DNA of 64,000 nucleotides from Asticcacaulis sp. (GCA_024707255.1 JANQAC010000001.1:2046001-2110000), one strand, 5' to 3'; shown: positions 38,289-47,633, counted from the stretch's first letter. The notes: generated by a model not told the origin, from the letters alone. Numbers and translations are program-made.

Positions 38289-38846
38289 ATGTTTCATAAG
38301 TTCGCGATTGCGACTTCGTTTGCGTTCGCTCTGGCCATCGCCGGTTGCGGAGGGCCCGTCAAGGACGACAAGGTGGCCGACTTTGTGCAGAAGGCGTCCA
38401 TCGCCAATCTGTTTGAAATCAAAACAAGCGAACTGGCGCTGCAGCGCGCCGTCAGTGCAGACGTTAAGGGCTTCGCCCAGGAGATGATCACGGACCATAC
38501 CAAAGCCGGGGCCGATCTGAAAGCTGCGCTCGAGACGGATCACAATTCAACGCAGCCCGCCACATCCCTCGATGAACCTCACCAAAAGATGCTGGACGAA
38601 TTGACCGCGGCCGCGCCGGATGCGTTTGACGACAAGTATATTGATATTCAAACCAAGGCCCACGACGAGGCCCTGGGTATATTCAAGGATTATGCGGATG
38701 GTGGCAAGGACGGTCCTGTCCGCCAGTTTGCTGCAACGACACTACCTGTCTTGCAGACCCATAAAGACCACGTGAAAATGGTCGACGATGCCACCCATGC
38801 CGGGAAGACGGATCCGTCAGCTTCGGCAGACGGTTCGTCGACGTAA
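38289..38846 (+). CDS. DUF4142 lipoprotein
   Basis: Probable lipoprotein of 185 residues. The signal ends with lipobox IAGC. The DUF4142 helical bundle is clear (DFVQKASIANLFEIKTSELA, then FAQEMITDHTKAG and LQTHKDHVKMVDDA). The family is ferritin-like and periplasmic, with unknown function, often in stress-related clusters. GAGGA precedes ATG 38289. A second, truncated copy occurs at 51454. Confidence 0.85.
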   Translation: MFHKFAIATSFAFALAIAGCGGPVKDDKVADFVQKASIANLFEIKTSELALQRAVSADVKGFAQEMITDHTKAGADLKAALETDHNSTQPATSLDEPHQKMLDELTAAAPDAFDDKYIDIQTKAHDEALGIFKDYADGGKDGPVRQFAATTLPVLQTHKDHVKMVDDATHAGKTDPSASADGSST

Positions 38847-38854
38847 AGATCGCT

Positions 38855-38883
38855 TTGCGTGCTGCGGACGCCGCAGCACGCAA
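38855..38883. terminator. Perfect 13-base-pair hairpin between convergent genes
   Basis: TTGCGTGCTGCGG (38855-38867) and its exact complement (38871-38883) are separated by only ACG. It lies 8 bases after the DUF4142 stop and next to the stop of the convergent gene. There is no T-run, so termination is likely but not certain. Confidence 0.55.
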
Positions 38884-38888
38884 CGTCG

Positions 38889-39143
38889 TCATGCCTCGCG
38901 GCAGTGCCGTGTGAGCGCATTACCAACATCATACATCAGGTAGGGCGCGCTAAGTCCTGAACAGCCGGTGCGGGGCGGCCGCGCAGCGCTGCGGGAGGAC
39001 CCTCCCCAGTTAGCTGAGGCGGCGGCAAGAAACAGCTCCAGATCTTCGCTTAGGCGCCTCAACGTCTCTTCGTGCGCAACCTTTTCGTCTGCAGAAGGTC
39101 TATTGGTTTTTTCGGCCCAGAGTCTGGCTGTCAAATCGTCCAT
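38889..39143 (-). CDS. Small hypothetical protein
   Basis: Protein of 84 residues. GGGAGG precedes ATG 39143 closely. The N-terminal 45 residues form a charged helix (ADEKVAHEETLRRLSEDLEL). The C-terminal part is Arg/Pro/Gly-rich and might be out of frame. Function unknown. Confidence 0.5.
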   Translation of the reverse strand: MDDLTARLWAEKTNRPSADEKVAHEETLRRLSEDLELFLAAASANWGGSSRSAARPPRTGCSGLSAPYLMYDVGNALTRHCREA

Positions 39144-39308
39144 GTCGTCCTCCCGAATTTACATCCTGTTTTTCGTGCTTGAGTGCTGCTCTTCATCCTA
39201 GTCTCAAGGAGATAAGTCGGCGCGGTGAGTAGTGAGCCGAATCGCAAGAAGTCCGTAAAGGTCGAACGCTGCGTGCTGATGGACAGTGAGTGCAGGGGGC
39301 CTGCACCC

Positions 39309-39350
39309 TTGACACTCAGGCTTCGCCATCCACATAACATCCATATGGAT
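39309..39350 (+). promoter_or_regulatory. Promoter and palindromic operator upstream of CopG-like gene
   Basis: TTGACA at 39309-39314 is followed after 18 bases by CATAAC, giving a plausible -35/-10 pair. A perfect 12-base palindrome, ATCCATATGGAT (39339-39350), covers the start site region just before ATG 39360. Ribbon-helix-helix proteins commonly bind such short palindromes in their own promoters; autoregulation is inferred. Confidence 0.5.
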
Positions 39351-39359
39351 GGTAAATGG

Positions 39360-39776
39360 ATGGAAAAATTGTCAGTTGAGAAATCGAAACAGCCTGAGAC
39401 CGAGAAAATTACCATCAACCTGGGTTATGTAGACCTGGGTCAGATCGATCTGTTGATATCGGAAGGGTTTTATTCGAACCGCAGCGATTTCATCCGCACG
39501 GCCATCCGCAATCAACTGGATCGTCAAGGCGAGGCCGTTCGGCAGTCGATCGTTCGGCGTCAACTCGACCTGGGCCTGCGGGTTATCACTCGTACCGATC
39601 TCGAGGCATATCAGTCTCGCAATGAACGACTGTCGATCAAGGTGGTTGGCCTGGCTACGATTGCCGCAGATGTCACACCGAACCTGGCGCTCGCCACTAT
39701 TACCTCGCTCGAGGTTTTAGGCGCGCTTCAAGCGTCTCCTGAAGTCCGCGCTGCGTTAAGCGATCGTATGCGCTGA
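39360..39776 (+). CDS. CopG-family ribbon-helix-helix regulator
   Basis: Protein of 138 residues from ATG 39360. The ribbon-helix-helix fold is visible: strand KITINLGYVDLGQID, then helix-turn-helix SEGFYSNRSDFIRTAIRNQL. The C-terminal extension (about 80 residues, ending VRAALSDRM) is of unknown role. Upstream in-frame starts at 39225 and 39345 would run through the promoter palindrome. The downstream esterase gene lies 32 bases away on the same strand and may be its target. Confidence 0.75.
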   Translation: MEKLSVEKSKQPETEKITINLGYVDLGQIDLLISEGFYSNRSDFIRTAIRNQLDRQGEAVRQSIVRRQLDLGLRVITRTDLEAYQSRNERLSIKVVGLATIAADVTPNLALATITSLEVLGALQASPEVRAALSDRMR

Positions 39777-39808
39777 TGGGCGTCCCACATCACCAGTAAG
39801 AGTTAGAC

Positions 39809-40960
39809 ATGAAGCTGAACATCGATATGGCCGAGGCCACGCGCTTGACCCGAGAGGGCCGCCTGGCCGAAGCCATGGCCATTCTCCAGGGCGGGGGACC
39901 GCCGGAACCAGAAGTGCGTGCGCCGGACAAGAGGCCGCATATTGAAATGACGCAGTCCAGCGACGGGCAATGGCGAACGGCGTCGGAAACGGGCGCGTCC
40001 CCGACCGACGAGGCGCCCCGGTCCGACACCAAACCCCGGATCGACCTCAGCGCATTGGTCGGCAGGTTTCGAGGATCTATGAAAACAGCGCACGGGCACG
40101 CCGTCCCGGACGTCCCATTGGGCGCCACGTTTGCTCGGCACACAGTGGCCGACGCCGCACGCGGGGGACGTTACAAGCTTTACGTGCCCAGCACATATTC
40201 GGCAGACCCGGCGGCCTTAATGGTCATGCTGCACGGATGCACGCAGAGCCCCGATGATTTTGCCATCGGTACCCGCATGAATAATCTGGCGGAGGCGCAT
40301 GGCTTCCTCGTCCTCTATCCGGAGCAATCGGCGAAGGCCAATATGAACCGGTGCTGGAACTGGTTCAATACCGCTGACCAGGGGCGGGATTCCGGTGAGC
40401 CCGATTTGATCATGCGAATGATCAGGCAAGTCATGAGCATACACCGCATCGACCCGGGAAAGGTTTTTGTGGCAGGGCTATCGGCGGGCGGCGCAATGGC
40501 GGCAATTTTAGGGGCGCGCTATCCCGACCTGATTGCCGGGGTGGCGGTTCATTCGGGTCTCGCCGTCGGTGCGGCCCATGACATGCCCTCCGCATTCGGC
40601 GCAATGAGTCATGGAGCCGGCAAAATATCGTCGGCGCGTCTGGCCGTTCGGACGATTGTCTTCCATGGCGACGCCGACGGAACAGTGCACATTCGGAACG
40701 GCCAGCAGGTTGTCGATCAGGCGATGAGTGGGCGGGCACTAACACGGGCGGCGACCGACGGCCAGGCAGGCAACGGTCGCTATTCCCGAACGGTCTATAC
40801 TGACGGTGACGGCGTAGCGGCGATTGAATACTGGATGCTTCATGGCGCGGGCCATGCCTGGTCAGGTGGTGACGCGGGGGGATCCTATACTGATCCTAAA
40901 GGACCGGATGCAAGTCGCGAGATGGTTCGGTTTTTCCTCGGCGAAAATAAGATCGGCTAG
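39809..40960 (+). CDS. PHB depolymerase-family esterase
   Basis: Alpha/beta-hydrolase of 383 residues of the polyhydroxybutyrate depolymerase/feruloyl-esterase family. Oxyanion motif VMLHGCTQSPDDFA, nucleophile elbow AGLSAGGAMA, acidic residue in HGDADGTV and histidine in GAGHAWSGG are all present. The first about 110 residues are charged and Pro-rich, without a signal peptide, so it may be intracellular; the family also contains secreted enzymes. Substrate not determinable. Confidence 0.88.
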   Translation: MKLNIDMAEATRLTREGRLAEAMAILQGGGPPEPEVRAPDKRPHIEMTQSSDGQWRTASETGASPTDEAPRSDTKPRIDLSALVGRFRGSMKTAHGHAVPDVPLGATFARHTVADAARGGRYKLYVPSTYSADPAALMVMLHGCTQSPDDFAIGTRMNNLAEAHGFLVLYPEQSAKANMNRCWNWFNTADQGRDSGEPDLIMRMIRQVMSIHRIDPGKVFVAGLSAGGAMAAILGARYPDLIAGVAVHSGLAVGAAHDMPSAFGAMSHGAGKISSARLAVRTIVFHGDADGTVHIRNGQQVVDQAMSGRALTRAATDGQAGNGRYSRTVYTDGDGVAAIEYWMLHGAGHAWSGGDAGGSYTDPKGPDASREMVRFFLGENKIG

Positions 40961-40971
40961 GCCAAACGCAA

Positions 40972-40998
40972 AATACCCCCGAGGGGCTCCGGGGTATT
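40972..40998. terminator. Terminator-like hairpin between convergent genes
   Basis: AATACCCC (40972-40979) pairs with GGGGTATT (40991-40998). In the minus direction it is followed by TATTTTGCG, so it fits termination of the membrane gene ending at 41021; in the plus direction the U-run is missing. Confidence 0.5.
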
Positions 40999-41020
40999 CG
41001 GCGGCGTGGTAAGAGGGCAA

Positions 41021-41881
41021 TTATACCGCGTCGCGTTGGCGGCCGCCGATGGCGCCGGCGACTGAGGCAATGAAGGCGCCGACCACGAGGGAGATCACGA
41101 GAGCCCATGAGGCGTAGGTGGCAGCTTTCCGCGCGGTTTCGGCGGCTTGGGTTGCTTTCACCTTTGCGGCATTCAACTGAGACATGGCCTGATCGACCCG
41201 GGCTTCGGCGGCCGGCTGCGTGAGACCTGTCCTCGCCGAAATCTGACTGGCGAGGTAGGCGCGGTCGTCGGCTGGCAGACTGCCGTCGGCCACTGCCTTG
41301 ACAAGAATCTCGCCACTCTCTTCGGTTGGGGTGGGTGAGCCGGCGACGGCGGCACCGCGATAGAGGCCGTTGATGTAATAGTCGAGGTTAGCCGGCGATG
41401 CGTCCGCATTCTGTGCCGCCCCGGTCGCCGCTCCGGCCGCGATTTTGGCTGCAGCATCGCCGCCGGCGCTGACTGTGCCGGTTGCGATAACGGCCGTGAG
41501 GCCCGCAACAAAGAGGGTCGCAACGGCCCAGCTCAGGAAACCATGTACGGTATCCCGGAAAAAGACTTCATCGCTATGCGTATCAGCCCATTTCACGCGG
41601 CTCCTGCCGGCGAGATAACCGCCAAGTCCTGCGGAAATCCACTGGGTGACGACAAACCATATGGCGAGCCCGGCGCCGAGGGTCGTCCCGGTCGCTGGCG
41701 TCAGATGCCAAACGGAAAACGATCCGAACCCTAAAGCCGTGCCCAAAGGTATGAGCACAAGGGTCGCCGCGGAGGCTGCCACGCCACCGCCGAGAATGGC
41801 GGCCCAGTGGATGCCGGACTTGGTGGATTCCGAATTGGGGGCCGTCAGGTCCCGCGTGTCGACGGCTGTATGAATGTCCAT
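41021..41881 (-). CDS. PhnA-like membrane protein
   Basis: Protein of 286 residues from ATG 41881. It has several hydrophobic segments (WAAILGGGVAASAATLVLIP, a helix near GAGLAIWFVVTQWISAGLGG, FLSWAVATLFVAGL and a C-terminal helix). A long Ala-rich helical region lies between the third and last segment. I recognise it as the type often annotated PhnA-like in alphaproteobacteria, although it has no link to PhnA chemistry. Function unknown. A 26-residue membrane peptide gene precedes it. Confidence 0.72.
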   Translation of the reverse strand: MDIHTAVDTRDLTAPNSESTKSGIHWAAILGGGVAASAATLVLIPLGTALGFGSFSVWHLTPATGTTLGAGLAIWFVVTQWISAGLGGYLAGRSRVKWADTHSDEVFFRDTVHGFLSWAVATLFVAGLTAVIATGTVSAGGDAAAKIAAGAATGAAQNADASPANLDYYINGLYRGAAVAGSPTPTEESGEILVKAVADGSLPADDRAYLASQISARTGLTQPAAEARVDQAMSQLNAAKVKATQAAETARKAATYASWALVISLVVGAFIASVAGAIGGRQRDAV

Positions 41882-41889
41882 CTGTGTGA

Positions 41890-41970
41890 TCAGCGATGGA
41901 ACAGCAAAGCGAGAATGATGATGACCGGAATGGGAACGCCCAACAGCCAAAGCAGAATACCCTTACCCAT
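41890..41970 (-). CDS. 26-residue single-pass membrane peptide
   Basis: Very short gene: AGGAGT, 5 bases, ATG 41970, then a peptide of 26 residues that is almost one hydrophobic helix (WLLGVPIPVIIILALLF). It ends 9 bases before the start of the PhnA-like gene on the same strand. Excellent ribosome binding site and sensible composition argue for a real small protein; function unknown. Confidence 0.65.
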   Translation of the reverse strand: MGKGILLWLLGVPIPVIIILALLFHR

Positions 41971-42214
41971 GATCAACTCCTGTTTTGAGATAAAGCACAG
42001 GCATACGACGCAAGACACGCGTTTAAGATGCCGAATAGCCGTTTGGAATACAAAGAGTTAGTAAGGTGCGTAGGTCGGCCGGCCAGATCTGCGCCGAAAC
42101 CTGCCCGATGCGTGGTGGCATTATTGCCGGCGCGCTACATCGTGATCGTTGTGGCGACAAAACGACTTGTGTCTTTTTGCGTGTGCCTTCACGATGCACG
42201 AAGTGGAGTAGACT

Positions 42215-42478
42215 ATGGACGTGCCTGAAATCGATCTGAACCAGTGGCTGAGCGCCGTGATCTGGCGCTGGACGCAGCAGGACATTGATATGGAAGGCGT
42301 GCGGTCCGAACTGTTCGATCTGGTGAGACTGCTGGTCGATGTGGAGGATCTCGAAGCGCTGAATGTCTATTTCGACGTGCTGTTTCTCAGGTTTGAAGCC
42401 GGACAGGCGAATGTCGAGCAAACGGTCACCGCGTTTATTCAGCTCATCGAGTCGCTGAAGCAGCCCCGCGTCAGGTAG
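42215..42478 (+). CDS. Small hypothetical protein
   Basis: Protein of 87 residues, acidic and helical (LFDLVRLLVDVEDLEALNVY), soluble. GGAG lies upstream of ATG 42215. No family recognised. It is isolated from its neighbours by about 175 bases on the right. Confidence 0.62.
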   Translation: MDVPEIDLNQWLSAVIWRWTQQDIDMEGVRSELFDLVRLLVDVEDLEALNVYFDVLFLRFEAGQANVEQTVTAFIQLIESLKQPRVR

Positions 42479-42654
42479 GGGCAACGGCGGACCGACACTC
42501 GCCTTATCCTCCGCTTACACGTACTGTGTGCGATGCCCACTGAAACCGAAGTCGGCCTCGCCTAGTTTGCCGCGTGTCTGCGCATAGCAAGTGCCCGGCA
42601 GTCGGGGTGAATCGAACCATCTTTAGCAACATGAAGACACGATCGGGCTGATTT

Positions 42655-43563
42655 ATGGAAGACATCTACGACTGCGTAGTGATCGGTGGCGGACCGGGTG
42701 GGCTCACTGCCGCCTTGTATCTCGCGCGGTTTCGGCGGAAAATCTTAGTCATCGATGCCCGGGAGAGCCGGGCGGCGCTAATCCCCGTATCGCATAATTT
42801 CCCTGCATTTCCTGACGGGGTGACGGGACGCAGCCTGCTTTCGCGGTTACGCGAACAGTTGGAGCCCTATGCGATCGATACGCTGGCAGAGAGCGTTGTC
42901 GCGCTTGAGCGGCGAGCAGAGGTTTTTCGTGTCGTAACGGCGACGCGAACCGTCTTAGCGCGACGGATTGTCATCGCGACTGGCATTGCGGATCGCGGCA
43001 TGTCGGGTGAAAACTGGCGGCTCGGTATCGAGGCGGGGGGATTGCGTCTTTGCCCAATCTGCGACGCCTACGAAATCATCGACAAATCGGTTGCGCTTCT
43101 GGCGAGAACCGAGCACGCCGCGTCGCACGCCTTGTTCTTGAGGGATTATACGGACAAACTCACGGTATTTCACGTCGGCGCAGAAGCGGCGTTCGCCGCA
43201 GACGAGGCAGTCGCTCTCGCCAACGCCGGCATTACGATCGTCCATGATGTGGGCGCGGGCGTCGCCGTCGACGCTGCGGGGCGGGCAAGCGTTCGGGCCG
43301 GCAATGCAGTCCGGTCATTCGATACGGTGTATCCGATGTTCGGATGCCACCCGCGCAACGAACTGGCCAAGACGCTCGGCGCCCAATGCGACGCGGAGGG
43401 CAAACTCCTGGCGGATCCCTATCAGGAAACAACGGTCCCGGGCGTCTTTGCCGTCGGAGATGTTGTCAGTGGACTGAACCAGATCAGTGTGGCGGTCGGG
43501 CAAGCGGCGATTGCGGCAACCCACATCCACCACGGCCTGCGCGACCAGACCGTAAGCTATTAA
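42655..43563 (+). CDS. Thioredoxin-reductase-like FAD/NAD(P) oxidoreductase
   Basis: Flavoprotein of 302 residues of the TrxB family. The FAD motif [12 protein letters not shown] is near the N-terminus, the redox pair is CPIC (LCPICDAYE) in place of the common CATC, and the C-terminal FAD-contact is [20 protein letters not shown]. The ATGIADRG loop is conserved. It would pass electrons from NAD(P)H to a thioredoxin-like or other disulfide partner; the partner is not nearby. Confidence 0.87.
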   Translation: MEDIYDCVVIGGGPGGLTAALYLARFRRKILVIDARESRAALIPVSHNFPAFPDGVTGRSLLSRLREQLEPYAIDTLAESVVALERRAEVFRVVTATRTVLARRIVIATGIADRGMSGENWRLGIEAGGLRLCPICDAYEIIDKSVALLARTEHAASHALFLRDYTDKLTVFHVGAEAAFAADEAVALANAGITIVHDVGAGVAVDAAGRASVRAGNAVRSFDTVYPMFGCHPRNELAKTLGAQCDAEGKLLADPYQETTVPGVFAVGDVVSGLNQISVAVGQAAIAATHIHHGLRDQTVSY

Positions 43564-43660
43564 AGGGCCTGGTCGCCTTCACCATGAGTCAGGATGTCTT
43601 GAGCGAATCCGGTGGCGGCCTTCAGCCATTATGGTAACCATGGCGAGACCGGAGGACGCA

Positions 43661-43803
43661 ATGGATATCGACGAAAAAAAGGCGTAGGCATTTTCGGATT
43701 CGAACGTTCGAAGGATCGTCGGAAGAAGCCGGCGATGGCCTTGTTGGCCGTCTCTATTCTCGTGATCATATTTGCCGTCTGGTTTGTCGTGATACGTCAC
43801 TAA
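43661..43803 (+). CDS. Small membrane protein, frame broken once
   Basis: A perfect GGAGG lies 5 bases before ATG 43661, but the frame stops after eight codons. The next frame continues with GVGIFGFERSKDRRKK and the membrane helix MALLAVSILVIIFAVWFVV, ending at 43803. One additional A in the A7 run at 43674-43680 restores a 47-residue single-pass protein. Another frame from 43612 is open but lacks the ribosome binding site. Confidence 0.6.
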
Positions 43804-43980
43804 GGTGTCGTGGCTTTCCTTATCCCGCCAGACTGTTTGCAGACAAGGTGTCGCATCGCATCCTGATGCCCAGCGTCTTACCCTTTGAGGGTCGGATCGA
43901 CCGCCAGGGAGATGCGTCCGCGCCGCGCGTTGCGCCCGCGGCCGTTCGGTCGGTTCGATCCATTCAAATTGGAGAGTCTC

Positions 43981-44256
43981 GTGAACCGTAAATTGACCCG
44001 CCGCGCCTCGCATGTTTTGAACCTGTTGCCGGTCGCGCATGGGCTTATGCGCACAACGCCGTCGGCGCACCTGCTTACGGCGGCCGCCGTCGTCAGGCAT
44101 CCGATTGTCCGCCGGTTGGCGACCGGCCTGAGCGCAGCCGCCACGGTCGGACTCGCGGCATTTGCCGTCGCCGCGTTCGTCAAAGGCCTGAAAACTAGAT
44201 CGACAAATCGTACAAGCGGTAAGACCGCAGGGCTCGAAAGATCATCCGTCACCTGA
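43981..44256 (+). CDS. Small hypothetical membrane-associated protein
   Basis: Protein of 91 residues from GTG 43981, preceded by GGAGAG. Basic N-terminus, then a helix-rich part with a hydrophobic segment (GLSAAATVGLAAFAVAAFV). Function unknown. The frame is open upstream to 43885 without a comparable site, and an opposing frame of 124 codons covers the same bases. Confidence 0.5.
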   Translation: MNRKLTRRASHVLNLLPVAHGLMRTTPSAHLLTAAAVVRHPIVRRLATGLSAAATVGLAAFAVAAFVKGLKTRSTNRTSGKTAGLERSSVT

Positions 44257-44280
44257 ATTGCGTATAAACGCGGCCTTGGG

Positions 44281-45003
44281 TTATCCCGAAGCCATCACCA
44301 CGCCGATCATGATCGCGGCATAATGCGCCGCCGCGCCGGCCAGCACGTGTCCATGCCAGATGGCGCGCCGAAATTTGAGGCGCTTCAGCATAAACAGGAC
44401 GGCGCCGAGGGTGTAAACCAGACCGCCACCGCCGAGCAGGGCGAGTGCGGGAGCCGGTGTTCCCTGGACAAGCGGTTTGATGGCGATCACGATTATCCAG
44501 CCTAATACCAGATAGAAACTGGTGACCACGATATCGCCCATGCGTGGCACGAACATGCGGATCAGCACCCCGACGAGCGCCAGGCTCCAGACAGCCGCGG
44601 TCATTGCCCAACCCCAGGTGCCGTGCAGGATTTGCGTGGTGAACGGCGTGTAGCTGGCGGCAATCATCAGAAATATGCCGGCATGGTCAACCCGGTACAG
44701 ATAGGGCTGCCACCGCGCGTGAGAAAAATTATATGCGGTGGAAAAGACCAGCATTGCGACCAGTCCGGTTGCATAAACGGCAACGGCGGCGACCCGCCCG
44801 AGGAGGCCATGGCTAACCGCAAGGCCTATCGCAGCGCCGCCACCAAATAATGCCAGGGCGAGTGCGAGAATGTGGACGATAAGGTCGGCGGTGCGTTCTG
44901 ACGCGGTCGGGTAGTGCGGTTCTGCCCCCACGGCCCAGTCCGGCGCTGGCTGCGACGGCGTCAAAGAATCGGGGACGCCAGACGGTGACGAATTTATATG
45001 CAT
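44281..45003 (-). CDS. PAQR/hemolysin III family membrane protein
   Basis: Integral membrane protein of 240 residues from ATG 45003, with seven hydrophobic segments. The family metal-site residues are visible: H in SERTADLIVHI, S and D in TAYNFSHARWQPYLYRVDHA, and HxxxH in IWHGHVLAGAAAHY. Members are related to adiponectin receptors and may act as zinc-dependent lipid hydrolases; the hemolysin name is historical. Longer starts upstream lack a ribosome binding site. Confidence 0.85.
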   Translation of the reverse strand: MHINSSPSGVPDSLTPSQPAPDWAVGAEPHYPTASERTADLIVHILALALALFGGGAAIGLAVSHGLLGRVAAVAVYATGLVAMLVFSTAYNFSHARWQPYLYRVDHAGIFLMIAASYTPFTTQILHGTWGWAMTAAVWSLALVGVLIRMFVPRMGDIVVTSFYLVLGWIIVIAIKPLVQGTPAPALALLGGGGLVYTLGAVLFMLKRLKFRRAIWHGHVLAGAAAHYAAIMIGVVMASG

Positions 45004-45254
45004 GACCAGATCCACTCTCAGGCGCCAAGATCGCGGAGCCGGTAGGTCCTCCCACACCTAATCTGGTGGGACGGTCAGCAAGGGCAGCGCAGTTCAATAT
45101 TTATAAGATACGGCGCCACCGCGTAAAAAATCGATTGTCATTGATGATTCAGCATCCCGTATCTCTATCGTTAACGCCGTTCCGACAAGTGTTAACTCAC
45201 TGATCGCTTTGATATTTTGGGAATGGGTTAATGTACCAACAGATGTGCGAACGT

Positions 45255-45437
45255 TTAGTGAGCATGCGGATTGCCGGTAAGTCGGCTCAGGTCTAGCTTC
45301 GAAGCCAGGTCGATAAGTTGGCCTGTACTCATATTTCCGCGGCCGTCGACGTGCCACAGCGGCGACGAAGCAAGGGGATTAATATTAAAGCCCGCGTTCC
45401 GAAGCCTTTGAACGATCTTTGCCACGCTGTTCGTCAT
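45255..45437 (-). CDS. Small hypothetical protein
   Basis: Protein of 60 residues from ATG 45437, with GGAG about 8 bases upstream. Mixed composition with NINPLASSPLWHVDGRG and SKLDLSRLTG; no membrane segment. Function unknown. The 197 bases downstream to the PAQR start hold no further gene. Confidence 0.5.
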   Translation of the reverse strand: MTNSVAKIVQRLRNAGFNINPLASSPLWHVDGRGNMSTGQLIDLASKLDLSRLTGNPHAH

Positions 45438-45492
45438 CTTCCGTCTCCACTGCACCGATCGTCGTTTAGGCCGAGTCGCGCGGCTTGTGGAG

Positions 45493-46494
45493 TCACGGGT
45501 GGTGCCGCGCGTCGCTGCGTTTCGTAAGAACCGCGACGGTGACGGCGAGCCCTAGACCGAGAGCGAGTTCAAGAAGCGGCCGTTTAAGGGCTGTGCCGTC
45601 GCCGCGGATGTGCCGGCTTACGCCGGGACGTTCTGGGCCCTCGGGTTGAAAGGTTTCACCCATGGCGCGTCCATAGGCTTGCGTGACCTCCGCGCCGAAA
45701 AAGATAATTTGGGTCGAATAATAGATCCAGACCAGAAGGACGATGAGCGAGCCGGCGGCGCCATAGGTCGAGCTTAGGGCGCTGTGGCCAAGATAGATGC
45801 CGATCAGGGATTTTCCGCCGGTAAAGAGCAAGGCGGTGATCAGGGCACCGATCCAGACATTGTTCCAGCGAAACCGGACGTCCGGCAAGACCTTGAACGT
45901 GACGGCAAAGAGGATAGTCGACACCAGAATGGAGATGACGACATTTCCTGCCGACAGGACAAGGGCGGGCGCCGTGCCCTGAAAGGCGCCGGTGATGGCC
46001 GCCAGAAACGAGGAGATGGCGAGCGAAAGCAGAAGCAAGAGACAGATGCAGACGATCATGCTGAAAGACAGGAGACGTTTCAGGAGGAACTGAAAGGGCG
46101 GTGTATGCGTTTTGGGGACGTTGAAGATTTCGTTCAGGGCGCCTTGAAGCTGGGCGAAAAAGCCGGAGACGGAAACGAGCAGCGCTCCGAACCCGATCAC
46201 TGTGGCGCTCAGACTTGAGTGTTGATTGCGCGAATGGGCGATTACATCCTGAATAGTCTGCGCGCCGGAGCGACCGACCATGCCCCCGATCTGGTTCACG
46301 ACTATGCCCGAGGCGGCCTCCTGGCCCAGGATGAGGCCTGCGACGGAAATTACGATGAGGAGCAGTGGTCCGAGGGAGAGGACGCTGTAAAAGGCGAGGG
46401 CGGCGCCGTGCCTTGGCGCGTCGTCCGCTTGCCAATCCTTGACGGCGTCTTTTAGGATTTGGGTCAATAAGCCGATGGTGAGTTTCTGTTGCAT
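45493..46494 (-). CDS. YihY/BrkB-family membrane protein
   Basis: Integral membrane protein of 333 residues from ATG 46494, with six hydrophobic segments. Family marks are APRHGAALAFYSVLSLGPLL, the ALNEIFNVP loop, GALITALLFTGGKSLIGIYL and YYSTQIIFFGAEVTQAY. Function uncertain; earlier annotated as virulence factor BrkB or ribonuclease BN by mistake. The frame is open to 46653, but the extra part overlaps the neighbouring acetyltransferase gene and is not conserved. Confidence 0.87.
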   Translation of the reverse strand: MQQKLTIGLLTQILKDAVKDWQADDAPRHGAALAFYSVLSLGPLLLIVISVAGLILGQEAASGIVVNQIGGMVGRSGAQTIQDVIAHSRNQHSSLSATVIGFGALLVSVSGFFAQLQGALNEIFNVPKTHTPPFQFLLKRLLSFSMIVCICLLLLLSLAISSFLAAITGAFQGTAPALVLSAGNVVISILVSTILFAVTFKVLPDVRFRWNNVWIGALITALLFTGGKSLIGIYLGHSALSSTYGAAGSLIVLLVWIYYSTQIIFFGAEVTQAYGRAMGETFQPEGPERPGVSRHIRGDGTALKRPLLELALGLGLAVTVAVLTKRSDARHHP

Positions 46495-46603
46495 CTGAGC
46501 AGCCCGCAGTGATGTCTTGCGGTCGAGAGTAAACCCTGCATGGGTAAATATGCGCTGCGGATTGCTTGCTGAAAGGATGAGGCGGTCGTGAAGCCTTCCA
46601 GCA

Positions 46604-47044
46604 TTAATCCAGCTGGGTCGACATATAAATTGCCCTGTCGCCATCCGAGCCATCGGCTACAGGTATGTGGCGAACCGGTTCGGGCACATCACATTCCGGC
46701 CTGACCCGCCATCCGAGATGCTCGAAGAAGCTCTCGGCATGTTCTGTCACGAGCCATAACTCCTTCGTGCCCAGGTGCCGCAACCTTCCCTCGGCCAAGC
46801 TGATCAGACCGGCGCCATAGCCCTGGTCCTTGTACTCAGGGGTGACCAGAACCGACCGCAAAACCGCGATAGCGCCATGGTGCTCGACGCCAACGAAACC
46901 GGCCGGGCAACTGGCCGGGCCCAGACGCCAGAAACTCTGGCGTTCGGTCCTCGCTTTGTAAGGTTTCAAATGTTCGGAATGCAAGGCTGACTTCAGCCCG
47001 GCGTCCGATGCATCAATTTCGAAGAATTCGTTAAAAGCAATCAT
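46604..47044 (-). CDS. GNAT-family N-acetyltransferase
   Basis: Acetyl-CoA-dependent transferase of 146 residues. The acetyl-CoA loop is DQGYGAGLISLAEGRL, preceded by the strand VLRSVLVTPEYK, and the C-terminal YSFFEHLGW-type region reads AESFFEHLGWR. It resembles small ArsN-like acetyltransferases, but the substrate is not determinable. It is upstream of the YihY gene on the same strand. Confidence 0.8.
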   Translation of the reverse strand: MIAFNEFFEIDASDAGLKSALHSEHLKPYKARTERQSFWRLGPASCPAGFVGVEHHGAIAVLRSVLVTPEYKDQGYGAGLISLAEGRLRHLGTKELWLVTEHAESFFEHLGWRVRPECDVPEPVRHIPVADGSDGDRAIYMSTQLD

Positions 47045-47288
47045 ACCAACCGCTGGGCTAAGTGCACGCTCACCTGATCAGGTCCAGCAGGCGCCAAAAG
47101 GGCGCCATCCGTGAAGTGTGAGGTGGCCGCCATAAGAAAGCGATGCAAGCAGATATCCTCACCTGTTGGAGAGTGATGGTGTGTGTCGACCCCAGACGGA
47201 AGATATATGCGTTCTCTAATATTTCCGTCGCCTATCCATATCGCTTGCTGACAGGGGTTCTGAAACTAATGGCGCGAGAGGAACCGTC

Positions 47289-47633
47289 ATGATTATCGAA
47301 AGCAGCGCAAACATTGTTCGGGCGGATATCGCTAGAATGCTCGTCAGCTACAAGGTGCAGCTGGACGACCGGATCGGTGCCACCTATGACCTGATCGAAT
47401 ATCTTGCCCTGCGCATGTCCGAGCGATCCGACGTAGATGTCTTCAATCTTACGATCTTTGTTCAGCATGAACTCGACAAGTTTATGTTCGCGGACGGAAG
47501 TTACCCCGATACCATTGAAAACCTTGCCAGGGTTGCCTTCGCTATAAAACTCGGCGGCGCCGAATTTTACCGCGCCATATCGTCCGCATCTGTGTGCTTC
47601 GGACAGCGCGTGCGCAGTCAACGTAGCCTTTGA
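47289..47633 (+). CDS. Hypothetical protein
   Basis: Protein of 114 residues from ATG 47289, with GAGAGGA upstream. Alpha-helical, with the acidic segment SERSDVDVFNLTIFVQHELD; no membrane helix. Not recognised. CorA follows after 78 bases on the same strand. Confidence 0.6.
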   Translation: MIIESSANIVRADIARMLVSYKVQLDDRIGATYDLIEYLALRMSERSDVDVFNLTIFVQHELDKFMFADGSYPDTIENLARVAFAIKLGGAEFYRAISSASVCFGQRVRSQRSL

